Source: Symmetrospora coprosmae | Taxonomy: Eukaryota > Basidiomycota > Cystobasidiomycetes > Symmetrosporaceae | Direction of reading: 5' to 3' | DNA length: 64,000 nucleotides | Assembly (NCBI GenBank): GCA_008802785.1 | Contig: VUYT01000001.1 | Location: 1,302,001 to 1,366,000, forward strand | In this document: positions 41,864 through 53,200 of the stretch, piece after piece | Numbering within the stretch: the first letter of the stretch is position 1 | Layout of the letters: each line of letters begins with the position of its first letter | The notes under the pieces: generated by a model | The model's input: the letters and a program-made list of their open reading frames with translations, nothing else | What the model was told of the DNA's origin: nothing | The model's database searches: none | Program-made: the position numbers and the translations under genes

Positions 41864-43840
41864 CTACTGCTGCCACTCCGCCCAGCTCTGCTCGACGCGG
41901 TAACCAAACAGGTCCCTGACAAGCAGACTGACCGCGTTCCATGCGCTGACCGTCTCCGTCTCCATGGTGCTGACCCACCGCTCGAACGCGCTCACGTAGT
42001 AGAATGACGCGTTGGAGACAGGCTTGAATCGCGGGAGCGTCTCCTCTTCGGGCGATCCAAACGGTGGCGAGACGGGATAGGCAGCCCACGAGCGCTGATA
42101 CCACCAGAGAAGACTCGACTCGGCGCCAAAGAGCTCGACAAGCTCGGAGAAGTGGAGCTTCTTTTCCGAGAAGACTGTGCAGGTGCAAGGAGAGCCTTAG
42201 CTGATCCGCCCCCTGCGAAAGAATGCAAGACCAGCGGAAGCAACCCACTCTTGACAATATGCCCTTCGCCCGTCTCGTTGCTGAGCTTGCCGACATTACG
42301 AAGGTAGCTCATGCTGTTGATGCGTGGGCGGACCTTGCTCGTACCCGCCATGTACGGCTCAAATGTGGCCAGCACCGACTTTGGGATCTTCTCCTTGACG
42401 TTGAAGAAGGCCGGACTAGCTTCCGTTGCGTTGGTGAGGACGAGCGTAACGTACAGCTTCACGTAGTCGAGCTTCGGCACGAGTCGTGGTGCATCAAAGT
42501 TGTGGAACTCGATCTGGGGTGCGAACGAGGGCGCAGGTGGGTGAAGTGGCGCGGCGAGAATGATCGCGTCGTACAGCACCGTCGTGGTGACGTTGCTCTC
42601 AGAGCTTCGATGCCGCACCAGCCATGGACGACCGCCGGTATGGCGCGTGTCACCGTCATCGAGTCTGGTGATGCTGCGCACGGCGGTGATGAGATGTACA
42701 TGGGCATGACTGTGCTTGGCAAAGTTCTCAAAGATTCGTCGGTTCCCTCCAACGACGCTCGACGCGCCCGAGGCGGCCATGCTGACCATGCCCTGGACTA
42801 GAAGGCAGCGCCTATCTCAGCTTCTGCTCGGCCATTGAAGGCATAGGGGGTGCCTGTTTCAGAGCATCAAGCCAGGCAGACAGGCCACTCACACGCCTGC
42901 ATTTCGCTCGGGTTTTGCCCATAGTTGACGCGTGTCGCAGCTGCGACAAGCTCTCGTGTGAACAAGTCCGACACGCCCTTGCTGCGGAGATACTCCAGCG
43001 TACTGCTGTGCGCAAGCTGCTCGAGCCCAAGCGCACCCGCAAAGCTCTGTATGCTCTCGAACGGCCCGGCCTTCTGGAACTCTGGCGCATAGAGCCTGGT
43101 GAACTTGCCCAGAGTGTCCGCGACGGCGTTCTTGACGGTCAGCGGCGACTGGCCGTACCGCCAGATCAGCTTCCAGATGTTCCAGTAGCCCCACAGCGCA
43201 TTCGAGTCCTTGTAGACGATGCGGGAGCCGTCCCAGATGGACAGCCCGCCGCCGTCCTCCTCGTCCCCTCCGCCGTGCCCGTCCTGCAGAGTGAGATTGA
43301 AGATGGAGACTGCTTTCATGAGGTTCTGAAGAGATGACGGGTGAGGCCAGGCACAAGACGCGCCAAGATGTCAGTCCGGCCTCTACCATCGCATCATTTC
43401 GCCGCAACGGGAGGCAAGGCAAATCTGCGCACTTTGTTCGCCTCGACGAAGATGCTCCCGCCCAGCTCGACAGCAGGGAATCGCTGGCTCTCGTCGCTGC
43501 CGTCGGTGCTTTCGGAGTAGGTGGGGCGGATGGTGGTGCTCCTCCCGCCGAGGGTGTCTTCCGCCTCGAACAGGTCCACGTCGACAGCCAGAGTAGGGTC
43601 ATGGTCCGCGAGGTGCTTGAGGAAGAAGGCAGCAGATGTCCCGCCTGCACCACCGCCAATGATGGCGACGCGCGGTCGGGGAAGCGCATGGTGGCGCTCA
43701 GGCGCCGAGAGGAGCGGATGCTGCTGCTGCTGCCAAAGGTCGACTGGAATGGTCCTGGGGTCGTGCTCATTGCCCTCGGCTATGAGTGACGACGCCAGCA
43801 GCCATGTTACAGCTGCTGCTGCTGCTGTTGCTGCTCTCAT
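41864..43840 (-). CDS. Prenylcysteine oxidase (FAD-dependent), secretory/vacuolar
   Basis: Signal peptide MRAATAAAAAVTWLLASSLI is followed by an FAD-binding Rossmann motif, RVAIIGGGAGGTSAAFFLKH, and DVDLFEAEDTLGGRSTTI. After introns come FPAVELGGSIFVEANKNLMK, SIWDGSRIVYKDSN, LYAPEFQKAGPFESIQSFAG, FTRELVAAATRVNYGQNPS, GMVSMAASGASSVVGGNRR, LYDAIILAAPLH and LDYVKLYVTLVLTN. The C terminus is LLWWYQRSWAAYPVSPPFG with FYYVSAFERWVSTMETETVS. This matches the prenylcysteine oxidase (PCYOX1) family, which frees cysteine and a prenyl aldehyde from farnesyl- or geranylgeranyl-cysteine when prenylated proteins are degraded. Length (about 560 residues) is usual for fungal members. The next gene upstream on the same strand is a vacuolar-type carboxypeptidase, a plausible but unproven functional neighbour. 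Confidence 0.92.
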
Positions 43841-44715
43841 CTTGTCCGTTGCGGGTCGGACACGCGCAGGGGATGCAAGGCAGGGGAGCTGAGCTCGGGT
43901 TGGCTCTCTTCGCACGCGTCCAATTCTTCGATAAAACAAGATTCGCACATACTGCCGCAACCTGCTATCAGCACACCTACTAATCTGCCCCTCTCTGCCA
44001 TCTAAGCAGCTGCGCTGTTCTCGCTGCTGCCGGGCGCCTTCTCCAACCTGGGCCCAATTGCGGGCCTGCTCAAACTTTTGGCCTCCAACATCAGAAACGC
44101 CTGCAAAAGCTCCGGACGCTTCGCTCGCAGTTCAGTCTCCTCCTCACCCATTCGACGGCCTCCCACGCGACGTGTCTGCTTCCCTGTCCCGTCTCGCAAG
44201 AGCTCCGGGACACGGTTCAGATGATGATCATAACGGCGCACACTGTTTCTTCGTGGACGCAGAGGTTCTCCTCGGCGTCAGCTACAAGCCACGGTAATGC
44301 TGGGTACAGGCCAAGAACACCTCCTCGTCAAATAAGCCGGGGAACGCAAAGCGCGCTTGGGTCGGCTGTCCGCTTTCGGGCGGGCATCCTGGCCTAGGCA
44401 GTTTACACGTCGACGATCCTGACATAGCTTACGGGGGACATACTCTGCGGTCTCTGCATGTAATCCGTACTCGTCCAGCTGTAGCATCGTATAGTCTGGA
44501 GTAATGCTTGTTTCCCTGGCACGATTGTGCTGCCAGCTCAAGCCAGTCTTGCCTCTGACCCAGTGTGCCTAGAACGCAGTGAGGGACCCGTGTCAAGGTC
44601 GCAGGCGTGCACTGTGCAGTGCATTTGAGACTTGCTCTATGTCACAAAAACAGCCGTCCAGAGAAAAATGGGAGAAGGCGAGATGGTTGTCCCGCATTTT
44701 GGATGGCGAAGGCTT
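43841..44715. other. Intergenic region, 875 bp
   Basis: No gene I can support. A plus-strand frame around 44005-44295 has short protein-like pieces (LFSLLPGAFSNLGPIAGLLK in one frame, HCFFVDAEVLLGVSYKPR in another), but there is no ATG and no splice pair that joins them. Confidence 0.3.
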
Positions 44716-46754
44716 TCACTTGCTGTGCTCCTTCCCACTCAGCACGTCCGCGAATGCCGCTGGACCGTAGTGCAGCCATGCATTCGCCATGTTGAGTGAC
44801 GCCTCCGGTTGGTCGAACGGCACAAAGTGGCCCGACCGGGCGACGGTCGCGAATGTGAGGTTGCCAGCCGTTCTGAAGAGACCCGAGTGCTGTTCTGCGC
44901 TTGAGACTGACGGTGTAGCGTACCAGGGCGCGAGAGAGGTGTTGCGGAATGCGTCGCCGCCGGACCATTCGAGCGCGTTGGTCATGTCTTGGTTGCCCAG
45001 CCTGTGGGAGGACATGGCTGCGGTCAGTCTTGCCCTTTCAGCGTGCAAGCGGGGCCTGGTCCGCGCACCAATTGCAGATGAAGTCACGGTCGCCACTGTA
45101 CATGAGCGCCGCGACGCCGTTGTCGAGGACGTTGGCGACGTGCTGGTAGGACGGCTTTCCGCTGTTTCCGCATCACACAATGAGCACAAGAAGGTCAGCC
45201 CTGGCTAGTCCGCACCAGGAAAGCTGTCGATCCGGAGACCCACCCATCGCCCGTGGCTGCGAAGCGGTACCCGACAGTCGGGTCGCACCCTGTGTGCCTG
45301 TGAATCCTGCCCTTGGTGAGCTTGTCGATGCCGAGCGCGTGTATTGTGCTCGCCTGGTTGAGCCAGGTTGCCATCCAGGCTTCCTCGTCATAATCGCCGA
45401 ACTTCATCATGTCGTAGGCATTGCGTCCCGTCGCGTAGCTGCAGATCGCACGCCACATGTGCATCAGCTACGCTCCTCCGCAAGATCGCCTGATGCGGAG
45501 CACCCACAATGGCTCGGTCTGGGTCTTCTCGCAGTACGTGACCGCAGACAGGCACATGATTGCATCCGTCTGGTTGGCAGCACATCGTCTGAGCAGCTCA
45601 GTGCACTTTGGCAGGTGGCCCGCCATCGTCTCGCACTCCTTCTGGCCCATGACTGGGCCGTACCCGCCTTTCTCGCTGCAGACGGTCGGGTAGTAGGCCG
45701 GGTACTGCAGGTACGGGTGCGTCATCCCGTTGCCGACCATGATAGACTGCAGGTTGATCTTGCGCAGCCCGTTGTCGAGCTTGTTCTGCTGGACAATGTA
45801 GTCCGAGAAAGTGGGGATGTACCGGCCGGCGAACGATTCTCCGGCGACTGGAGGTCGGACATTGAGCGGCTCAGCTGGGTGATGCGTACAAGAGACAGAC
45901 AGGTTGGCTCACTATGGAACCTGTTGCTGCCGAAGTCCTTGTCGAAGGCATTGAACCAGATCTGAAGCAGGGCGTGGACGCTGCAAAGAGCATGGCTTCA
46001 GCTGCTGTGGGCCTCGGCGTAATCTTCATTGGAGAGACGCACTCCTCAGCAGCAGCTTCAGTCGACCAGACGCCCTTGTCGCCTTTCTCAAGGTAGCTGT
46101 ATCCGACTCCAACAGGCTTCGGATCAAGCATGCGAGAGGAGGGTCAGCTTGACACCCTTTCCCCGCCGGATATGTCACGCTTCAGGAGCTTACGCAGACC
46201 TACCTGATCCAGGAAGATGATGCTGGCATTGCTGTTCCAGCTCCAAGGGTTCTCAGAGACGGTAACATGGCCATGCGCATCGGGCTTCTGCACCCTGCAG
46301 GGCCCCAGCTCCATGACGAGACCGGTAAAGCTCGAGCAGCCGGGCCCTCCATTGAGCCAGAGCACGACGGGATCATTGGCTGGGTCGTTTCTGCTCTCGA
46401 AGAACCTGCATGCATGTTGCGGTGTTGCGGAGAGCACGCGTAAATTGAGTCTCTTGCAGAAGCTCTGCACGTGCAGCTTGTTGGGGAACACGGCCCTGAG
46501 GCTCACCAAAAGTAGAAGTGACGGTTATTGGGCGTGTCGAGGTAGCCTGACCACTGCTCTACGCCGGAATCGCAGAAGCCTTCTGGGCGGATGGCGCGGA
46601 TTGTGTGGTTGGGAAAGTGCGTGCTGTGCTTGAGAACGGTGACTCCCTCATTATCGAGGCCATCCTGCACCAGAGGGCGAAAGGGGAACTGCGAAGGGGC
46701 AGCAAGGGCACTGCTGATGAGCGGAAGAGCCGCTAGAAGAGAGCGTGAGAGCAT
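44716..46754 (-). CDS. Serine carboxypeptidase, carboxypeptidase Y type
   Basis: Signal peptide [20 protein letters not shown] is followed by a propeptide-like stretch, then [40 protein letters not shown] and [20 protein letters not shown]. The catalytic Ser is in [19 protein letters not shown] (the usual GESYAG), the Asp is in [12 protein letters not shown], and the His is in [18 protein letters not shown]. Cys-rich insertions ([28 protein letters not shown]) match the CPY subgroup. At least six short introns are needed. Carboxypeptidase Y is a vacuolar enzyme removing C-terminal residues; a secreted relative remains possible because no vacuolar sorting signal can be read with confidence. 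The C terminus SGKEHSK has no membrane anchor, arguing against a Kex1-type enzyme. Confidence 0.93.
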
Positions 46755-47269
46755 GATGACGCTGCGTGCTTGAGGTTGTAAAAGAGCAAAGAGACCAAAA
46801 TTGACCCGGAGCAGGCAAGCCGGGCTCCGATCAGGGGTCGGCAGGACCACATGCGGGTTCCACATCTCGCTATATGCAGCGTTATCGAGGACTTTCGCAG
46901 TGCGTCTCTCTCAATCTCCATGTTGACCATTCACGAGTGGACGGTGGCCAATGCCATCCTGCATCACAATGCTGGCAGACCCCTCTACCTTCCCATCGCC
47001 ACGCTACGTCTCCCTTAGCAGCCACGAAGCACATGAGACCGTGCGTCTGACGCTTAGTGTTCGCTTTTGAACGCCCGTACCATTGAACGCGTCACCTTGT
47101 GCTCCCGCCCTTCCTAGTCCCTTCGGCACTCCATCCATCGGGTCTGCCCGGACGCACCCTCTCCCTCGGCCGAGCTCAATGACGGTTCCTCGGGTCCCCT
47201 TTCCTGTCTGTGTTATCTTCCCTTCGTTCTACGGCGCTCCACCGATCGTGATGCGCGCCGTACGATGCC
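46755..47269. other. Intergenic region
   Basis: No gene seen in 515 bp. It contains the promoter of the minus-strand carboxypeptidase gene and the 3' end of the minus-strand F-box-like gene. Confidence 0.35.
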
Positions 47270-48486
47270 TCAAAGGCGGTCCCACTCTGCCTGGCTGACA
47301 TGCTGTAGGCGAAGCTCCACCTTGTCTCGTGGTCCGTGTCGCCAGGTGACGGCAGCGTTATTGGCATCCGCTGTGAAGGCTTCGACTTGAGTAAAAGTGA
47401 GAACGGCCAGTTGCTCGAGTGTCTCTGAGTCTGCGAGGCTCCACAGGATAAACACGATCTCCGAAACGCCTGCGAGGCCATCGCAACCGAGATGCAGCTC
47501 CGTGATATTTGGACAGCGAGTGTAGATGCGCATCAGAGTCGTCGAATTTGCTGCGCGAGACGGAAGTAAGATCCGAAGATGTGTAAGAGCCATAAGACCC
47601 GGGAGTGCCATAACAGCGAAATGCTGCACCGATAGTCTCGCCGCAACACATTTAGAAAGCTGCGGGCTGCGTGCTGCAAGGCCTAGGGGATGTAGCGCTT
47701 CACTGAGGAAATTGACTTGTTCGAGATGTCCGCAGGCTGGCAGTGCTAGGGCCTTCAAAGGGAAGTCGGCCTTCGCTGGGTAGCTCGGGCGGGTGGCGTC
47801 ATTGTCCTCGTCGTCGCTCTCGACGATATCCCTGTAGGCATTCTCCATGGTTTGAAGACCTTCAATCTGGAGAGTTTCCACCCTGTTGATGACCCTTCCG
47901 ACGAATCTCCTCCAACAATTCAGGTTGTGGCCAATGTGAGGCTCGCTAGACGCGTTGTCCCTGTTGGCGTGTAGGGTGAGATACTTGAGACGGTCCTCCT
48001 TGACAGCGGCGAGAATGTTCTGCGAGTCTTCATCGGCGAGTGTGAGATCGAGCGTGGTGGGCTTGACGCGCCGCAAAATGGCCCTGGCCGTTGTCCTGGC
48101 GCCCTTCCTTGCGACGGCGAGAGCAATTTCATCCTCGACATCAGGCTTGAGCATGCTGAGATCGAGCTCTTCGACGCCGTTGCCGAGCTCAGGGTTGTCG
48201 GCCAGGGTCCGTGCGAGGTTGTCCATGCGAGCTGAGGGGATGACGCCGCGGACAGAATGGTACAGAAGGGGCTGGAAGTCGTCTCTGACTTGCTTGCAAA
48301 CGAGGAGGACGTCTTGAAGAGGAGTTTCGTAATCTCGTCAGCTGTATGAGGCGGTTGAGTTGGACGCGTCTAATATGTTCGCGCACCTCGGTGTTCGGCG
48401 GCGAAGGACCCGTCCTGGCGGGTGAGAGCAGCCTCAAAGATGACGGTGAGTAGCTCGTATGGGATGCGTCCTCCTGCAGCGGTCAT
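47270..48486 (-). CDS. F-box-like protein with leucine-rich tail
   Basis: Exons 48387-48486 and 47270-48333 (53-nt intron) give 387 residues. The start MTAAGGRIPYELLTVIFEAA has the IPxELLxxIF core of a fungal F-box. It is followed by YETPLQDVLLVCKQVRDDFQ and PLLYHSVRGVIPSARMDNLA, the usual layout of basidiomycete F-box-like proteins. The rest consists of loose leucine-rich segments (VEELDLSMLKPDVEDEIALA, LKYLTLHANRDN, VETLQIEGLQTM, LEQVNFLSEALHPLGL, LTHLRILLPS, NITELHLGCDG). Such proteins usually act as substrate receptors of SCF ubiquitin ligases through Skp1, but the F-box is divergent and that role is inferred. These families expand quickly in basidiomycetes, so no orthologue can be named. 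Confidence 0.72.
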
Positions 48487-48795
48487 TGTGTTCGACTGCC
48501 TTCGCTGTCGAGAGATGCAGTTCGAGCGAAGGCGACCCGTCTCAGCCCTGTCGACGAGACGCGGAGAAGAACGGCGGTGGCGAAGTGCGACGAAGAGACG
48601 CACAGGTTGTACTGCAACGGTACTGTATACTGTATGTGCGAACGACACAATGCTCATGTTATTGCTACTACGTGTAAGCTGTGGTATTGAAGTGAGGGGT
48701 GAATATGCACATCTCTGCGATTTGCGCTTCTCTGTCCAGCTCTCGAGGCCGCCTCGTGCGAGACCATACACAACGCAACGGTAGAGAGAGAAAAC
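48487..48795. other. Short intergenic region
   Basis: 309 bp between two minus-strand genes: promoter of the F-box-like gene and 3' end of the ABC transporter gene. Nothing notable. Confidence 0.35.
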
Positions 48796-51700
48796 CTACA
48801 CCGCCGATGGTGCCGGACTTTCAGGCCTCGATTCCGGCAATGGCGTATTGACGGCCGTCTTTTCGTTTTCTGTCTCCTCGGCCCGCTTGTCGGTCTCTCC
48901 GAGCGCCAGGCGGCTCAGCTCGGCGTACTTTCCATTCAGCGCCATGAGCTCATCGTGCGTGCCCTGCTCGGCGACCTTGCCCTTCTCCAGAACGAGGATA
49001 CGGTCGGCTGAAGGTCATCGGTACGGTCAGCTATCGGAAGAGACAGGGGACAGGAAGAGGGATGCCAACGCACCATGCTTGACCGTGCTGTAGCGGTGCG
49101 TAATATAGAGAAGGGTTTGCTTGCCTCGATGGGCGGTGATGCGCTTGAAGAGCTCGTGTTCTGCAACTGGGTCCAAGTTGGCGGAGCTGGGAAGTGCGTG
49201 AAGTGTCTGTCAGGAGATGACCCTGGCGAGAGCCGCTGGAAGGCATGACGATACTCACTATTCATCAAATACGGCCAGATCAGGCGTGCGCATAAAGTTG
49301 CGAGCCATGACCAATTTCTGCCGCTGTCCGCCAGAGAAGGCAAGCCGACCTCCAGACTCGGGGACGTGGTATTTGTCGTCATCGTCGTTGCTTTCGGAGC
49401 CGCTCTTCGCCTCCTTGTCTTTCGTCTGTTTGGAGGAGTCGGCTACTTTCGCATCGGACTCGGAGACGTTGGCTAGCACTTCCTTCTTGTCTCCCTTCTC
49501 CTTTACGGCATCATCTGTCTCGGCCTTCTCATTGGCCTTCTTTTCAGTCTCGCCATCGGTCTCACTGTCCGACGCCGACTCCGAGTCGGAGTCACCGGAG
49601 TCATCGTCCTCGTCATCCTTCTTCTCCTTCTTCAAACCGTCCTCATCCTCATCCTCCGAATCGGAGTCATCGTACTCGTCCCAGTCTACCGCGTCTTTGA
49701 ATAGCGTCTCCGGCGTCTCCATGATGACATTGGCACTGAAGCTGCTCTCGAAGCCGTCTTCAAGCTTGTCGATGAATTCGATTGCGCCGCTCTCGATCGC
49801 CACCTGGCGGATCTTGTCCATGTCGCCCATCTGCGCCATGTCGCCGATCCCGATGAACTCGGCGAGCGAGAGCGGCAGGTCTGCCGACGTCTGGAAGAGC
49901 AGCGACATGGCCTTGTGCAGGTCGGCTGGGCTGTAAGACTGAATTGGGTGCCCGTTTATCAGGATTTCTCCAGAAGTCGGCTCACACAGGCGCGCAATGA
50001 GCGAGATGCTGCGGCCAGACAGAGATGAAATCGGATCAGCATACGCATAGGCGAAGATCGGATTGGCGGCTAACGCACAGGGTAGTCTTGCCAGAGCCGT
50101 TGTACCCGCAAATGGCGCACAGCTCGCCCGCGTTGATCCTGAAGGAGATGCCGTCGAGTGCCTGCGAGCGAATCAAATTACGGATCGAAGTCAGGGTTGT
50201 TAGCTGCGGGTCGCTTGACCTCATATGTCGTCCGAAACCCACATTCTCCTTCTTGCCTGGCCAGCGGTAGTAGACGTCCCTGAACTCGATCTCCATCCCT
50301 TCGCGCGTCTCGCCTTTATCCGTTCGGGTGACTTTAGCATACTCGCGCGGCTTGGGCGGCTCAGCAATGGCGCTCTTGACCTCCATGACGCGGTAGTACG
50401 CCCGAAAGCTCGCAAACTCGCTCCCAAATGACTGGACCTCCCGCACGAAGCGGTACAGGGAGCCAGCGAGACCACGCGCTGCAGATTGGATGAAGGACAA
50501 GCTCGCCATTGAGATTCCCGTCTCGCTGAGAGGCAGCTCGGATACCTTGAGGGCGAATAAAACATAGATGGCCGTATCGCTGAACGTGCGCACTGCCTCG
50601 GTCTGCAGAGGAATGCGCATCAGCATCGGCTTGTATAACAGCGCAGGTGCTTCTGCACGAGTGCGACTCATCGCGCTAGATAACGCGTCTGTGTTCGAGG
50701 GCGCCGCAAGCGAGACGTCTCCTAGTGCCCTGCTCGCTTTGCGGTATTCGTCAAGGACCCACTGCCCGACGCCGAGCACTTTGCGCTCTCCGAACGTCGC
50801 CGCGTCCGGCTGCGACATGAACTCCATCATCGACATCCGGTTGTAGTTGCGGTCCGTGATGCTGTACATGGAGTACCCGCGCCGTCGCCAGAACCAGCTG
50901 AAGAGCGAGACGGACGACGAGAACATGGAGACGAGCGCCAGATCGGCATTCTCCTTGGTCGTCATGCTCCAGAGCATGGAGGCTTGCGTCCCCAGGCTGC
51001 ATCCGGGAATTTGAGCAATATCAAGGTCAGCAGTGCCTCCGTTGCGCAGAGAGCGGGCGCCACCCCACCTCATCGCACTCGTGAAGAGACTGATGGCCTG
51101 GCTAACGACAAAGCTGCCGTCGCCCAGAGCGTGTATGAGCGATGCAGCATCGCTAAAGTCCTTTATAACGCGCTTCTTGTTGAGCGTGTGGATGTCGAGC
51201 CGGCTGCGGGCGTTCATGAGGTGCTCGTGAACCATGCTCTCGAACCGGCGAGTGAGCACACCGTTGTTGTGCGCGAGGATGTTATCGATCCAAGTCTCCA
51301 GGAACGTCGAGAGGTACGACATGCCGGCGACGAGGAAGAGTTCGCCTTTGCGGAGGGTGCGGAGCTCCGAAGCGCGTTGAGCGATGCTGATCAGGCGAGC
51401 CGCGAGGTACATCCGCAGGGCCTGTCCCGACCGACGTTTTAAAAGACGGGCTCGCTCGATTCAGAACTAAACCAGCCCGACTCACAGGAACAAGGCCAGT
51501 GATGGTAGACCCGACCAGGTGTATCAGGAAGCGCCAGCGACCTAGGGCAAGCGCCTCCTTCGCGAATCGTGCCAGAAACGGGTAGAAGGTCCTGAACTCC
51601 TTCAGCTTCTTCCTAAGCTGGTGCCGATAGGTATTCTTTCCCTTGTCCTTGGCCGCGGCTCTAGACCCGCTCGGAGTGAGGGACGTAAGGGTGCTCCACA

Positions 51701-52160
51701 TGCCTTCCGTCTGCAACAGGTACTGCTTGCCCTTGGGCGTGGTGCGGATCTCTTTCCGTCTCCCCGGGACATCGAGCAGGACTTCCTTTGTGTGCTCATA
51801 CTTTTTGGGTTTCCTTCGGGGAGAGGTCCCCTTGTCTGCGGATGAGTTTGGGCTGTTCGCATCCGCCTTTCCAGCTGGCATGTCCTTCGCGTCTTGGCTG
51901 GCAACCTCGTCTGCTGCATGGGAGCTGTCCTGCTGCTCAGGGACGGAGCTGCCTTCTGTGCACGAACCCTCCTCCCGCGTTGTGGCGGACGAGCTGTCGT
52001 CGCCATTTGCATCCTCGGCTGCACTCGGCGACTGACTCCGACTGCCGACACTTGATGAGGTGGAGGATGCGATGGTGTTCGCTGCAGTCGGCAAAGCAGC
52101 CTCTACTGCTGGCCGAGCGGTGTCGGCGGCGAATGCGGCACTCGAGGCGTCATGCGTCAT
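48796..52160 (-). CDS. ABC half-transporter with acidic insertion in the ATPase domain
   Basis: Starts at ATG 52160 ([17 protein letters not shown]) with a Ser/Ala/Asp-rich disordered N terminus of about 150 residues. A membrane domain follows ([32 protein letters not shown]-type segment, [40 protein letters not shown]). The ATPase domain has Walker [11 protein letters not shown] loop [18 protein letters not shown], signature [17 protein letters not shown], Walker B DLAVFDE, D loop SALDP and H loop [19 protein letters not shown]. It is thus a complete single TMD-NBD half-transporter of exporter type. Between the Q-loop helical region and the signature lies an insert of about 110 residues made almost wholly of Asp, Glu, Lys and Ser (about 49370-49725). 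Substrate and membrane are unknown. Peroxisomal, mitochondrial or vacuolar half-transporters are possible; no clear mitochondrial presequence is seen. Confidence 0.88.
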
Positions 52161-53200
52161 CCTCGTTTCTTGCAAGGTTCTCGTAGATTGATGGACAGAG
52201 AAGCAGGCGAGACCCCACTTGCGTGCCCTGAACTTGTAGGAGCAGACTAGACAGTGGAGGATGCGTCGGTCTGACGCGTTTAACGGGACTTCCGAGGCAG
52301 TGTACCCTGGAGCGACGTCGACAGCGCCGCCTCGTGACTCGGCAGTTGGGACCGACGGACTGCACTACTGACTCGGCCCGCAGCTGGCCTGACTGACGTG
52401 GTCTGCAGCGAGATAGACGGCAAGCACGATGTCGGTGGGATGATGATGTTCGCAACGCGATCCAGGGGAGGCCCGGGACGCGGTTGTTGCGGAGCCAAAG
52501 GAGAAGCACTGTCGGTCGAGGATGGCTGCACCTCCTGTGCTCCTGCGGACTCTGGACTTCCGAAGATGTACACTGGAACGGACAGACTGCAACTATGGAC
52601 GGTCGCTGATAGGAAATGGTATACTGAGCACCCTGATCGCTCTACCCGCTGCTAAATAGCCGTGTCAGCCCATGCCAGCGGAATGATGGGAGAGGTTTCG
52701 ACGAGCGAGACCACTCCGTACTACAGAGGACGGCGGCGACCTCAACGATGATGCACCACAGTGACCCTCTCTTCATCTACCATACCGAATTGAGCGATGC
52801 AGGTCCAATGAGCGGGCTTGGCTCCAAAGCTGCGAGACGTTTAGCAAGCAGCTCTCACAGACGAGCCTCGTTCGGATCACGCAAGACAGAAATCTGCGTT
52901 GCGGTGCCAGACTGGGTCAGCTGGTACCATCTTCGAAGCAGACCTCCCTGTTTGCACACAGACGCCCGCACCGTCCCCGACCTGCCGTCAGAGCTTTGCA
53001 GGCGCCCTTTCATGAGCATCTCCGACATCTTACAGAACAAGGCGTTGCGAAGCCAAACACCCTATGCCTGACCAGGCAGAAGGGGTGCCGCAGTGCCCCT
53101 GATGGTCTGACTCTTCACCTCCTGCTGGAGCTCATCAAGATGGTTACGGCCAGTCCTTGCTGTCGAGCTTAGACGGAGCTGGCACGTACGAACGGACAAG
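52161..53200. other. Intergenic region, about 1 kb
   Basis: Divergent spacer between the ABC transporter (minus) and the next plus-strand gene. Small open frames (52280-52573, 52855-53040 minus; 52748-53071 plus) have no recognisable features. Confidence 0.35.

Noticed and set aside
43786-43983. Leu-rich signal-peptide-like frame on the plus strand (MLQLLLLLLLLSS)
   Set aside because: It is the reverse complement of the Ala-rich signal peptide of the prenylcysteine oxidase (GCAGCAGCAGC read antisense).
44005-44297. Possible small plus-strand gene (GAFSNLGPIAGLLKLLASN and FVDAEVLLGVSYKPR pieces)
   Set aside because: The two pieces are in different frames, there is no ATG and no GT..AG pair joins them.
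45180-45965. 261-codon plus-strand frame
   Set aside because: Antisense to carboxypeptidase Y, whose catalytic Ser/Asp/His and Cys pattern are on the minus strand.
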